Of a stretch of DNA of 64,000 nucleotides, positions 41,401-51,465 are shown one piece after another (positions within the stretch are counted from its first letter, which is position 1; every line of letters begins with the position of its first letter). The DNA is from Norana najaformis. Taxonomy: Eukaryota; Annelida; Clitellata; Crassiclitellata; Hormogastridae. Both the position numbers and the translations under genes were made by a program. The stretch is taken from positions 29,278,005-29,342,004 of the forward strand of contig OZ029917.1 in NCBI GenBank assembly GCA_964023275.1, given 5' to 3'. Under the pieces are notes generated by a model. The model was not told where the DNA came from. It saw only the letters and a program-made list of their open reading frames with translations, and ran no database searches.

Positions 41401-42380
41401 CATACATAACGTATACAAAGAAAATTATATTTTCATACCCATCATATATTTAACAGAGGGAGCTTTCTTTCTCATGCAGAGACTGTGGGGAATATAATTA
41501 TAAAGGGCGACTATACGAATATGGGTATATATGTATTCATTCCATATTTACAAAACCATATGTACATAAGGTACACATATATGGTTTTGTAACTGAAGGA
41601 ACTAATTTAGCGGGTCGGCTTACACCTCTTAGTAGTGCCTGACTGGTCAAAGACGACATCCAGATGGCGATGGCAGTGATGTGAGGGCGAATTTTCTGAC
41701 CTGCATTCCATTAATTTTTCAGGGTTCTGTCAAATTTTGCTATAGATCTGTGCTTTTATATAATGTAATAAGTTCCGTCGGATGACTATAGGATAATACA
41801 GTTTTATAAATAGGCTAATGTGGAAATTTATTTTGCGTATGTACACATTTTGTTGACCCGCTCCCTCACCATACGCACTCGTACGCAAAATCGCCTAAAT
41901 CCGATCACCTCCTCCTCTCATTGCATACGTAATATATGGATGGGCTCTATACAGAATTTCTAGAAAGAGTTGGTAGGAAGCGAATTGAATCGCTGGGATC
42001 AATCAAGAGGACCAATCAGCATATTGCAAGCAAATTTCACTATAAGCCTATAAATAAATATTACCAAGTGTAATTTACAATGGCATATAATTTGCAATAT
42101 TCAAATATCAGAATGGAGTAAATTATTTCATTTCAGCCAGAATCAATTGTCTTTAATCTCTTAGAAATATGATCTCTGCAATCGCTTCTTACGAGACTCC
42201 CCAATGCAGCGACTTTCCCCTTTCAAACAGTTTATCAGCTAGGCTCACAGCCCGACTCCCTCGTTTTGCACACATCTGTACACCTATGTTGGAGGTCTTA
42301 CTCTTGCTCGACATTACTGCGCGTATCCATGATATTTGATTTCTTTTGGCAGAGGTCTCAGCAAGCGATAATAAAGGACA
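41401..42380. other. unannotated intron sequence
   Basis: No coding or repeat signal is clear. An ACATATATGG / CCATATGTAC inverted pair near 41555-41590 is too short to interpret. Confidence 0.4.
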
Positions 42381-42384
42381 TCGT

Positions 42385-42840
42385 TGATATGGAGCGTGGT
42401 CTTATATAGATAGGAAACATGGACCCTCAGAAAAGATGACATCAGAAGACTGGAGGTTTCTAAGTTATGGTATGGAGCAGGATGGAGAAGGTTAGCTGGA
42501 TAGAGCATAAAACAAATGAAGAGGCACTTCAACAGGTAAAGATTCTCTCACCAGGTGAAACAGAAAAGATCTCTGATGGCTCCAATAAGAACCAGACAGA
42601 GGAAATGGATTGGACACATACCGAGAGGTGATTCCCTTCTGAGAGATATCTAAGAGGGAAGAATGGAGAGAAAGAAAAGAAAAGGAAGACCTAGTCTGCT
42701 AGACTGCATGATGGTGGACGGATATGGGAAACTGAAGAAGGAGGCCCAACAGCATCACAAACGGCGCCATTGGATATTCGAAACAGCCTGGGGCAGAGAA
42801 CTTGAAGAAGAAAGATACGTCCATTGGCTGTTGATACAAG
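42385..42840 (+). mobile_element. RTE-like LINE family B, 3' fragment
   Basis: The segment matches the C-terminal domain of LINE B. Patterns include the GAGTGTGGTCTTATATAG equivalent of GVVQYGSETWT, then EMDWTHTER for RKWIGHILR, and KRKGRPSLLDCMMVDGYGKL for [20 protein letters not shown]. It ends at GRELEEER. Strong decay is evident from frameshifts and stops. Confidence 0.65.
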
Positions 42841-42867
42841 ATCAATACAGTAGTTTCCCATTGCATA

Positions 42868-43017
42868 TTCGTATATATATCAATATATATATGTTTGTAC
42901 AATGTACATACATTCACAATTTTAATGATGTCTTTATATATTATATATAAAATGTTATAAATTATATACATAATAATATATTAATAATATACATAATAAT
43001 ATACTAATACTATATTG
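42868..43017. repeat. AT-rich low-complexity tract
   Basis: Interleaved TATA, ATAATATA and TATACATA runs without a fixed unit. Confidence 0.8.
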
Positions 43018-43579
43018 AAACCTAGAAAGATGCAGCATACAAACCTGACATGCAGTAAAAAATAGCCATTTGAACTCGTCTAACCTTTAGGGTCAATCGA
43101 CTTCTAGGCAAGAGTTTGGGGTGTTGACTATGTTTTGCTACAGCCAAGAAAGTATTTTCTGAGGTAAAAATTCTTTGAATTTAATCTGTCAATCTGTCAA
43201 TCTTAATGACCACCAGTTTAAACTGCCTTGGCCAGATTATTTTTAATGCAGTAGCTTGACAATGATCTAGCTTGTTAGCTGACATCAGACAAGTTGGGTG
43301 GATCAATACGGTGGGAGGCAGATGATTTCTCAGCCGCTGACTAGGGTATAGGTTAGCTGCTGGTGCCGGCCTGCACTTGCTCAATAGTCAACTCGTTGTG
43401 TATCTCAACTCCACCCCTTCAGAAAGTGCATAATTTTTGGAAAATTCCAATGCTTTAGGACCATATATTGCTTAATTAATATTCATAATAAAGTATCTGA
43501 GAAACAAGGCCTTATTTATTATGCAAAACCACTGAAAACATATGAAATATCCTCATTCAAAGTTCATTTTTATGGCTTC

Positions 43580-43921
43580 TTTCTTCTTTTTCTCTCTTCC
43601 ATCAGGCGTGTGCCGACAATGAGCTTTGAACAAGACGCCTCCACTTTGTTCTATCCTTGATTGTATGAATGGCCGTTCTCATGTCCAATCCCTTGATTTC
43701 CAGATCTTCCTTCACATTGTCCATCCATGTCTTTGTCTGCCTTCCTCGACTCCATGTTTCGTCCACATGGCCATAGAGTGCTCTGGCTGGTAGTCTTCTG
43801 CTGTCCATCCTCGTTACATGCCCAAACCAAGTCAGTCTTCTTTCTCTAATCCTGTCCACCAATGTCTTTTCCTGTCCCAGCTTCCTGCGGGTCACCTCAT
43901 TGTGGATCTTATCTCGTCTGC
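43580..43921 (-). mobile_element. RTE-like LINE family A, 3' end
   Basis: On the minus strand the frame from 43921 reads RRDKIHNEVTRRKLGQEKTL, VDRIRERRLTWFGHVTRMDS and SRGRQTKTWMDNVKEDLEIK. This is about 90% identical to the end of LINE A at 58660-58990. It is 5'-truncated at 43921, where it abuts a second LINE in opposite orientation. Confidence 0.85.
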
Positions 43922-44402
43922 TTCTAAAAACAAAACTGGAGGTATTAAAGACATGTGTATTTAGCACCATGATGTATGGATGTGAGACATGGGTCCTGAC
44001 AAAAGACTCACGACGGAGAGTCTTGGCATTTGAAAGAAAATGTTACAGAAAAATCCTAAGGATCGGATGGACTCAGAAGATTAGGAATGAAGAGGTTTAC
44101 GAAAGAGTGGCTATAACCGAGAATCTACTGCAGAAGGTTATTCAGCGAAAACTTGGATTGTTTGGACATATCTGTAGAATGAAGGATGACAGAAATATTA
44201 AGACTCTGATGTTTGGAATTATGGAAGGTACGAACAAGAGAGGCAGACCACATCGAGAGTGGGTGGATGACATTGAGGAGTGGTGTGGCGCGGACTTGCA
44301 GAGACTGGGACATGCGGCTCAAAACAGAATCGAGTGGAGACACATTGTGAAACGGGCATCGGACACCTACGGGCATTGAGCCCACGGTTGTTGATGATGA
44401 TG
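43922..44402 (+). mobile_element. LINE 3' end (RTE-X-like) with (ATG)n tail
   Basis: The frame 43922-44379 encodes LKTCVFSTMMYGCETWVLTK, AFERKCYRKILRIGWTQKIR, LGLFGHICRMKDDRNIKTLM, NKRGRPHREWVDDIEEWCGA and NRIEWRHIV. This is a post-RT domain of RTE-type elements, but distinct from families A, B and C. After the stop follows TTGTTGATGATGATGATT, a short trinucleotide tail. The frame is intact over 150 residues, indicating a relatively young, 5'-truncated copy. Confidence 0.85.
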
Positions 44403-44539
44403 ATTCTAAAAGTTATTAAAAACTGCAAATTTCACGGTATTTAACGTTTTCCGAGAGCATAGCATATGAAATCATCTTGTGAAACACATTAGTATTCGAA
44501 CCAGTGCTTTAAAACAAACCAGTGTTTTTCATTATAGAC

Positions 44540-44625
44540 TCTAGTGCCAATCCAGTGAAATCCAGTAACAGACTCCAGCACCTACCCAGTGAAATCCACT
44601 AACAAACTTTAGAGGTTTAACAGCA
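44540..44625. repeat. AGTGAAATCCAGTAACAGAC repeat, two units
   Basis: CCAGTGAAATCCAGTAACAGACTCCAGCACCTA is followed by a second CCAGTGAAATCCACTAACAAACTTTAGAGGTTTAA. The same phrase, with CCGG instead of CCAG, is found at 36737 and 37340-37376. Confidence 0.7.
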
Positions 44626-44639
44626 CCATTTAAACAACA

Positions 44640-45718
44640 CTAGGTACTGCTGCAGAGCTAAAACTGCAACCATGGGTGGAAACTGCAAACTGTCCATGGG
44701 TGGCACCCCAGATGGTGGAATCGCTTTCAGTATGGAGGTTAGCTGCAAAATAAGCGGGGACTCCCTGGTGAATAAGCAGTCACAAACCAACAGTGGCACC
44801 TCTATCAGGATGCAGTGGGGTGGTGAGCAGCATCACCACCCTATTTAAATGCTTCAGGCACCCATTGACGTAGCTGTGACATGGCAAGTACAGGCTGCCA
44901 TTCAATAATCCTGATCCCCACTGTTTTTTTGGTTGCCTTGGGAGAGAAGGAAGGCTTCAGGAGACAACCCAGACAGAAATTCTGCCAGGGTGACATGCCA
45001 CAAGGGCATGTTAGAATATTTCAAAATGGCCAGTCACCTACCCCACACTTTCCTGGCGAGTGGCTGGGGAATCTCTTAGCCGATGAGTTTCCCACACCGT
45101 GCAGTCAAAAATCTTTTATACCGCATTTCTCATCTTGTGGGTTACCAAGGAGTGCACATTCCGGTTTACCTCCACTGGCCAGGTGTTTTAAGTGGGCTAT
45201 GGTGGATGGACCAACCAGGACAATTGCCCCCTGAAGACCACTCTGGGTGGGAACCTGGAACGTGAGGTCTTTGACAGACCCGGTGCTGCTTGTCTGTTGA
45301 TTAGGGAACTTGCAGATGCTGGCATCTAAATCAATGGGACTCCAGGAAGTCTGATGGCTGGGTGTGGGAAAGATGGTTTTTGACAGCTATGCCATCATAT
45401 GTTCAGGCCAACCAGAGGGCTCGGTGAGACAGTCAGGCATTGCTCTGGCCCTGGACCACATGACCTCGGGCACCCTCACATCTTGGTTCCCACTAGACAA
45501 CAGTGTACTGCTGACCCACTTCAGATAGGATGCCTTTTACAGGATTCTGGAACAGGTAGTGGCGATGGCCAAGAAAGGGACAGAGCAGGCTTCAAGCATG
45601 TGCTGGGGTGCTTTGGAAGTGGCACAATGAACAACAACACCAAGCAATTTATTGGCTTCTGCCTTGGATCAAGTCTCAGGATCGGTGGATGTTAGTTCCA
45701 GCACAAAGACAAACGCCA
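44640..45718 (+). mobile_element. LINE D, 5' part (endonuclease), decayed
   Basis: After a leader of several hundred bases the endonuclease begins with TLWVGTWNVRSLTDP near 45238. It continues in shifted frames with GAACLLIRELADAGI, GFKHVLGCFGSGTMNNNTKQ, FIGFCLGSSLRIGGCWFQHK (45580-45710). The frame then ends abruptly at RH and L2 sequence begins. The missing continuation resumes at 47288 (SWYSNNRHISKELDHILVNT), so LINE D was split by a later insertion. Confidence 0.7.
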
Positions 45719-46379
45719 TTCACTTCACTCTGTATATTTGGCCTGAGTCTCATCCTGTCCTCAATGCGGGTGGTGTCCCACCAATATGTTGACGACACCC
45801 TAGCTTTCACCTATGGCCCAGCCACTGAGGCAGTCTCACTGGTTCGGAGAGTACTTGAGGCATCGGCGACTCTTGAGGCTTGGCTGAAATCTAATCGTCA
45901 TTGCCTAAATTCTAACAAGACCCAATTTATCTTGCTTGGTGGTTCTGTTCACCTTTCAAAGATTGATAAGATGAGCTTATCATTATCTTCTCCTCATGTC
46001 TCCTTTTCCTCTTCAGTATGCGACCTAGGAGTGACTCTGGACCAAGAGCTCACACTGCGAAACATAAAGAACATCTGTTGCTCTTGCTTTCATCACCTAC
46101 GGCAAACTCGCACCATCCGACGCTCCCTCACGACCCGGGCCGCAACTACCCTGGTTCATGCATTCATCTGCTCGAGAATTGATTTTGGCAATGCCATCCT
46201 CGTAGGCCTAGGATCCTCCTACACTGCACAACTCCAGTCTGTCTTGAATGCTGCGGGCTCACCTGATTGGTGGTATTCCTAAGTTCGGCCACATTTCTTC
46301 ATTTATGCTGGAACAATGGCATTGGCTCCCAATACGGGAGCATATTCTCTTCAAAATCTTGACCCTCATGTGGAACTGT
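45719..46379 (+). mobile_element. L2-like LINE inserted in LINE D, first part
   Basis: Codons encode SMRVVSHQYVDDTLAFTYGP with the YVDD catalytic centre, then LEAWLKSNRHCLNSNKTQFI, SSVCDLGVTLDQELTLRNIK, RRSLTTRAATTLVHAFICSR, IDFGNAILVGLGSSYTAQLQ and QWHWLPIREHILFKILTLM. This is a continuous RT palm, thumb and C-terminal region of an L2-type LINE. It is interrupted at AACTGT (46374-46379) by another element and resumes at 46964. Confidence 0.85.
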
Positions 46380-46963
46380 AATTGTAATTTGAGATCTATA
46401 AAGGGCCTCTTAGAGGATAAACTCAACAGAGGTGCTTCCAACACAAAAAAGTAAAATCACTGTTGAACAGTACAGTCTTCAGGAGCCTGTGGAACACTGA
46501 GAGGGGGAGAGAAAGGAGCTCAAGTCGCAATTCTCGAGGGAGACAATTCCAGCAAGTGGGACCAATGTAGGCAAAGCTTCTGGACTGTGCCGCAGCAGTT
46601 CGTATGCAAAGGACAAACAGATCTTGAGTGGCTGAGCAAAGGGAGCTATGGCACTGCAACGAGGAGACCAAAGTGCAGAAGTTAATGAGGTAAAGGAGAG
46701 CAGAGGCAACAACACAACTGTGCATGAGGGAGAGGATCTTAAAGTGGACATGCTGCTGGACGGGGAGCCAGTGAAGAGTGCCACAAATATAAGGCGAGAT
46801 GTCGTCATATTTTGGAATGTCCCCTATGAGACGAACAGCAGAATTAAGCACCGACTGCAGCTTAGCAGTGTTGGCTAGTGATAGTCCGGTAAAGATGGCG
46901 TTCCCAAAGACAACCAAATGAGGGCATGGACCAGAGTGGAGATAGCATGAAAGGAAAGAGTAC
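46380..46963 (-). mobile_element. L2-like LINE inserted in the L2-like LINE, opposite orientation
   Basis: On the minus strand the frame 46965-46423 encodes GNAIFTGLSLANTAKLQSVL, NSAVRLIGDIPKYDDISPYI, TLHWLPVQQHVHFKILSLMH and GPTCWNCLPRELRLELLSL. A 3' UTR follows with CAGAGGTGC/CTCTTA sequence down to 46380. AACTGT lies at 46374-46379 and again at 46964-46969, which I read as its target duplication. The reading frame is open to its stop. Confidence 0.85.
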
Positions 46964-47285
46964 AACTGTTGTTGGCTGTGCTCTGCTTTATCTAAGGGAG
47001 CTCTGCATCCCCCTATCTTCTATTCATGGCTGCAGACCACTGCATTCGTCGGTTCAGGGCGATCTTGCCATCCCTCTAGCTTGAAATGCCACTGCTCAGT
47101 GCTGCAGCTTTGCTAATGCTCGCCCTGCTTCTTGGAATGACTTACCTGTCGACCTTCAGTAGCAGCTTCTGTCCCTCTTCTGTAAGCGCTTGAAGACTGC
47201 ATTACTCCCCAGTTCTGGGATGGGCCGGGAGCGCCTCTAATGAGGCTACCTTGAAGCGGTGCTTTACAAAAATACGATTAGGATT
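46964..47285 (+). mobile_element. L2-like LINE inserted in LINE D, second part
   Basis: The interrupted C-terminal domain resumes as ALLYLRELCIPLSSIHGCRP, then ANARPASWNDLPVDLQ in another frame, and KRLKTALLPSSGMGRERL. A 3' UTR follows with GCGGTGCTTTACAAAAATACG and a short (GATTA)-like tail ending about 47285. Confidence 0.75.
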
Positions 47286-47580
47286 ACCAAATGTCCTGGT
47301 ATTCAAACAACAGACATATCAGCAAGGAGCTGGATCACATCCTTGTCAACACCAGATGGAGGCTGCTGCAAATCTGCAAAGTACAGCATGGCATGGAGTA
47401 CAACACCAATCACAGAGCAGTTGTGGGCAGGTTGGAGGTCAATCTCAGATGTCGGAGAAGAAATTTTCCACCAAAGCCTCAATTCACCATTGATAGATTG
47501 AAGGCCCTGGGCACTGAAAGTGCACTTGCTGCTGATTTAGAAGAAAGGTTTACTAATCGGGCGGTGGGCGGTGGATGACA
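47286..47580 (+). mobile_element. LINE D, second part (endonuclease C-terminus)
   Basis: The frame 47291-47578 reads SWYSNNRHISKELDHILVNT, RWRLLQICKVQHGMEYNTNH and RAVVGRLEVNLRCRRRNFPP. These are the last conserved endonuclease blocks (IDHILV and the DHRAVV equivalent) and the start of the linker. It continues LINE D where it broke off at 45718. Confidence 0.75.
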
Positions 47581-47734
47581 GCTGGATAACCTTTTGTGAC
47601 AAGCTCCCTCTCTGTCTTATTGGACTGATCTTCTGGATATTGACCTGAATGCAGCTTACATGTGATGTGCCATCAGCCTTGTGGATTAGACACCACAGCT
47701 CTAGAAGTTTCTAGTAATAATAATTTATGTACAT

Positions 47735-48145
47735 TGTTAGAGCCAGCCTATGTTTACGAGCTGGATGTAAGGAGGGGTGGTAGAATGAGCTATATCTCTT
47801 GGGGGGCATGAACTGGTTAACCCTATAAAAGGGAAAGATTCGTTAGTTCTGAGAACTTAACTAGTTAAGTTTAGGTAAAGTCAGACATGACTCTGTTTTG
47901 ATGTTAGCTGTGCCAAGAATCCGTTTAGTTAAAGTATGTAAAGGTCCTCGTTGTTTTGATGAACCTGTTAGGAATTCTGTTAGCTTGTTTCACTGGTGAA
48001 GATGTCATCTTTGGACTTTGAATCAGCTGTCGTTCATGTTGGAATCAGGTACTCTTATGTATAATTGTAAGCTCTTGCATTTATAAATAGATATTTTTAT
48101 GAAACCCAAGCGAGTTGTTAATCTACTTCTGGGCAACTTCCAACA
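47735..48145 (+). mobile_element. possible solo LTR
   Basis: A 411-bp unit begins TGTTAGAGCCAGCC and ends ACTTCCAACA. It contains a TATA box (CTATAAAAGGG, about 47823) and TTATAAATAG near its end. No second copy or coding region adjoins. Flanking pentamers (TACAT and ATATA) do not match, so the call is tentative. Confidence 0.4.
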
Positions 48146-49640
48146 ATATATATATCAAAGCTGCCAATCAAATTTTGTCTATAGTCATATTTCCTGACTT
48201 CTGGTTAAAATGAGGTTAAATGCCCATAATAAAGCTAATTAAATTAGAGACTATTTCTGGCATCCTGCAAATAATAATTTGTGTATTTTTCCTTTTTCGA
48301 AAATCAGACCAGAAAGTTGTTCAAAACAAAGAATTCAGAGTAAATAGAAACTGAAAATATTATAGCACTAGCATTTATTGAATAGAAATTAAACTACCAT
48401 TTAAGATGTAAAGCATATCCCTTTGATGTTAAAACAACAGATTTAATCCAGCTCTTTCAAGTCATAGCCATCATATTCATCATAAAACAATAAATGGTCT
48501 TTTAATTTAATTTTGTATTCCACAAAGCCATTTAAGGTATCATTGCCACAGTTAGACCCCTGGATCTGCTGAAGGTTCATAAATTACATCACTAGTACAT
48601 TGTCCCTATGGTAACTTATACCACAGTTTTTAAAATGTTCCTTAAACCAGTCCTTAAAAAATTAGTGAGTACTACAGGAGCAGGCATCAAAAGAGCTGGC
48701 CTGTTGGAAAGTGCCCAGACTGTGTTCCAAACATACATTCTACAGGATGGCCACTGTAGTGATCCTCCTTTTTGATTCACGTTTGTATTTGTTGAACTAA
48801 GCTGAGAACAGCTTACTTACCTACTTAGTTAGTGCAGAGTAGTTTAGTGTAGCTTGTTTATAGTAGTAGATTTGTGTACAGAGATTGTAGATAGGATAGT
48901 ATTGTAGGCAGGCCAGTGTTTAAGAATAATAGCTAGACTATACAACATGGCCAGTTCACGCACAAACATGGGCTTAATGAATTGTATGGGACTGTGTCAC
49001 ATCAGCACAGCAGATTATAGCCTACATGATAATCTATGAAGGACTAATCTGGTATGACAGCAAATTTTAAAATTGAACATTGGCTGATGTCACAGAGCAG
49101 GCTGCATTTATAATGAAGACAACACTGGACATGCGCAAATCAGCAAGGATGGTTGGCTGCCACCGAAAACTAAACGAACGTCTTGTTTGTTTCATCGTTA
49201 AGTGGTATCAGCAAACTGGAACTTTCTACAACTTTTGTGGAATTTAGTAAGTCTAAGAAAACTTAACAAGAAAGATAGCAAACATCCTTTGTCTGTCATT
49301 AGCTGACTGTGTCCGACATCTGTTTTGAGGACGATCCATGTAAAACTCACAGTGGCTGGTTTGAAACCTCAAGATCAGCAATTCATCTCAAGGACTGAAG
49401 CCTGGAAAGTCAAGAGCTCATCTTGCGGGAGGAAAGGCATTGATTTCTCTCTTTTAATTGATTTAGCTAGATTAGTAGCTGGCCTGTAATAGTCACAGAA
49501 TGAGGTGGTCATAGAATGATGCTAGTTTAAATGTATAGTGTGAACCGAGACATAAAGTCTTGACTAATAGTTTATTTCCATAATAAAACTGTTTAAACTT
49601 TACATTTAGTTTGAACAAGCCATCATTTCATCAAGATTGA
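48146..49640. other. unannotated intron sequence
   Basis: No coding signal. A TGTAGTGATCC (48752) to TTTACA (49606) interval with an AATAAA near 49581 has an LTR-like outline but no supporting second copy. Confidence 0.4.
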
Positions 49641-49644
49641 ATTC

Positions 49645-51465
49645 ATTAATTTGAAATTGATAAGATTCCGAAGCCCTACCTGCACCTCATCGTGGTGGAA
49701 GGGTGAACAATCAAGTAAGAGATTGTCTGGTGGGGCTATACCATCAGTGGAGAAGGCTTTGGCTGAAGAACCACCTAGGACGATACACGAGGTGGAAAGG
49801 CTCACCAGGAACTCCGAAAACGACTGGCCAATGCAGGAGGCAGGTGTTGGAAGGACACCTGAGGGCAAACAAGGCCTAAAATTGGCCCACCGGCTTCCTT
49901 ACCCTGCCAGAAGAGGATTGGTCGCCACCTGGTATAGGACCAAGAAATTTAACAAGATGAGGACAAACATAAAGAAACAAGTTAAGGACATTAACGGGTA
50001 TCTCCTGAGGAAGGGGAGAACCGCATCCGGCAGGAATGGAAATAGCAAGGCCACTCGGGTCGTCATCCAGCAAAACCCTTGCAACATTGAGGATCAGCGC
50101 GAACATCTGTTTAACTGCAAAGAGGAAATATGCGTTGGTACGTGGAATGTGAGAACGCTGTACGCAGCGGGTCAGCTGGATATACTGCTTCATCAGCTCG
50201 AGAAGGTTAGGTGGGGCATTATGGGTCTATCAGAGGTGAGATGGAATGGAGCTGGGGAATTCGATCGGGATGAGTACAAGGTGATATATTTGGGAAGGTC
50301 AGATGGCAGACACCAGGAAGGAGTTGCACTAGTGCTGAGAAAGGAGGCAGCCAGGGCACTGATTGGATACAATGCAGTTGGGTCACGTATACTGAAGCCA
50401 AGATTGAGAACATCCTGCGCGAAGCGACGATTATCCAGGTATATGCGCCTACATCAAATTCGACAGAGGAGGAGATAGAGGAATTCTACACAGCACTGCA
50501 GAATACAGTCCACGATTCGTCCTGCCATGACTTGGTCATCATAATGGGGGATTTTAATGCAAAGGTAGGAGATGATTGGAGAACATGAAGGGGAGCCTTG
50601 GGTAAATTCGGATATGGAGATGAGAACGAACGAGGAGAGAGACTACTGAACTTCTGTCTAAACAACAACCTTATGGTGATGAACACTGCATTCTACCAGA
50701 GGAAGGCAAACAGGAAGTGGACCTGGGAGCCACCAGATGCGAAAAAAAGAAATATGATAGAATTCATATTAGTCAATGAAAGGTGGAAAAGCAGCGTCTC
50801 AATGTGCTGGACATTCTCCAAGCCAGACGTCGCATCGGATCACAAGCTGCTGATGGCAGGGATTAAAATCAGGCAGAAAACTATACACAGAGAAAGGTAT
50901 GGAAGAAGATTTGACATGGTAAAACTCAGAGAAGGAGTGGTTAGGCATGCTGTGTAATAAAGCTTTAGGCAGCAGTACAATAACATGTTATGCGAAAAAT
51001 GGAAGCAGATGGACAGGAAGAGCATCAACACTGTGGAGGAGACGTGGAAAGCAATCAGAGGCACATATACAGAGGCAGCACATCAGGTATTTGTCTTAAG
51101 CAATAAGCAGAAGAAGGCACCATGGATATCACAGCAGAGACTAGAGCTGAGTGACCAGAGATGACAGATGCGAGCAATAAAATCTCACAGCGAAGAAAAT
51201 AGGAAAAAGTACAACATGATGACAAGATAAATCAAGAAGAAAGCAAAAAGGTGTTAGAAGCAATGGCTGGAAGATAGGTGTTACGAAGTGGAAAGCAGTG
51301 CAAGAGTGCAGAATACACAGAAACTTTTCCAGACAGTAAATGAAATCTGTGGCACCTTTAACCCAAGGCTGCCAACAATAAAGAACAAAGATGGGAAATT
51401 ACTGGACAATACTGTGGAAATCAAAAACAGATGGAAGCAGTATTATGAGGATTTGTATAATGAAA
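49645..51465 (+). mobile_element. RTE-like LINE A, 5' part
   Basis: A leader with CACCTCATCGTGGTGGAAGG is followed by a long frame (49651-50478) containing the N-terminal extension and the endonuclease start: CVGTWNVRTLYAAGQLDILL, WGIMGLSEVRWNGAGEFDRD and QEGVALVLRKEAARALIGYN. Further blocks appear in other frames: IIQVYAPTSNSTEEEIEEFY (50430), DLVIIMGDFNAKVGD (50530), RKWTWEPPDAKKRNMIEFIL and SDHKLLMAGIKIR, and then a linker to EIKNRWKQYYEDLYN at 51458. The frame is cut there by LINE B. The element resumes at 57408 as NPVDSTVLEELP. Confidence 0.88.
49651..50478 (+). pseudogene. LINE A N-terminus and first half of endonuclease
   Basis: 275 codons are open. About 160 residues precede the conserved TWNVRT block; they are basic and contain no recognised domain. 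The catalytic Glu lies in GLSEVRW. The frame is lost near 50400, where the coding continues one frame over. The endonuclease type (TWNVRT, SEVRW, GDFNAK, SDHKLL) is that of RTE-group elements, familiar from CFDP2-like proteins. Confidence 0.8.

Noticed and set aside
43580-44402. Twin-priming inversion of one LINE
   Set aside because: The two halves encode different C-terminal domains of different families and overlap in function, so they are not parts of one element.
48752-49606. Second solo LTR (TGTAGTGATCC...TTTACA)
   Set aside because: It has only TG...CA ends and an AATAAA; no matching flanking duplication, no second copy and no clear TATA box.
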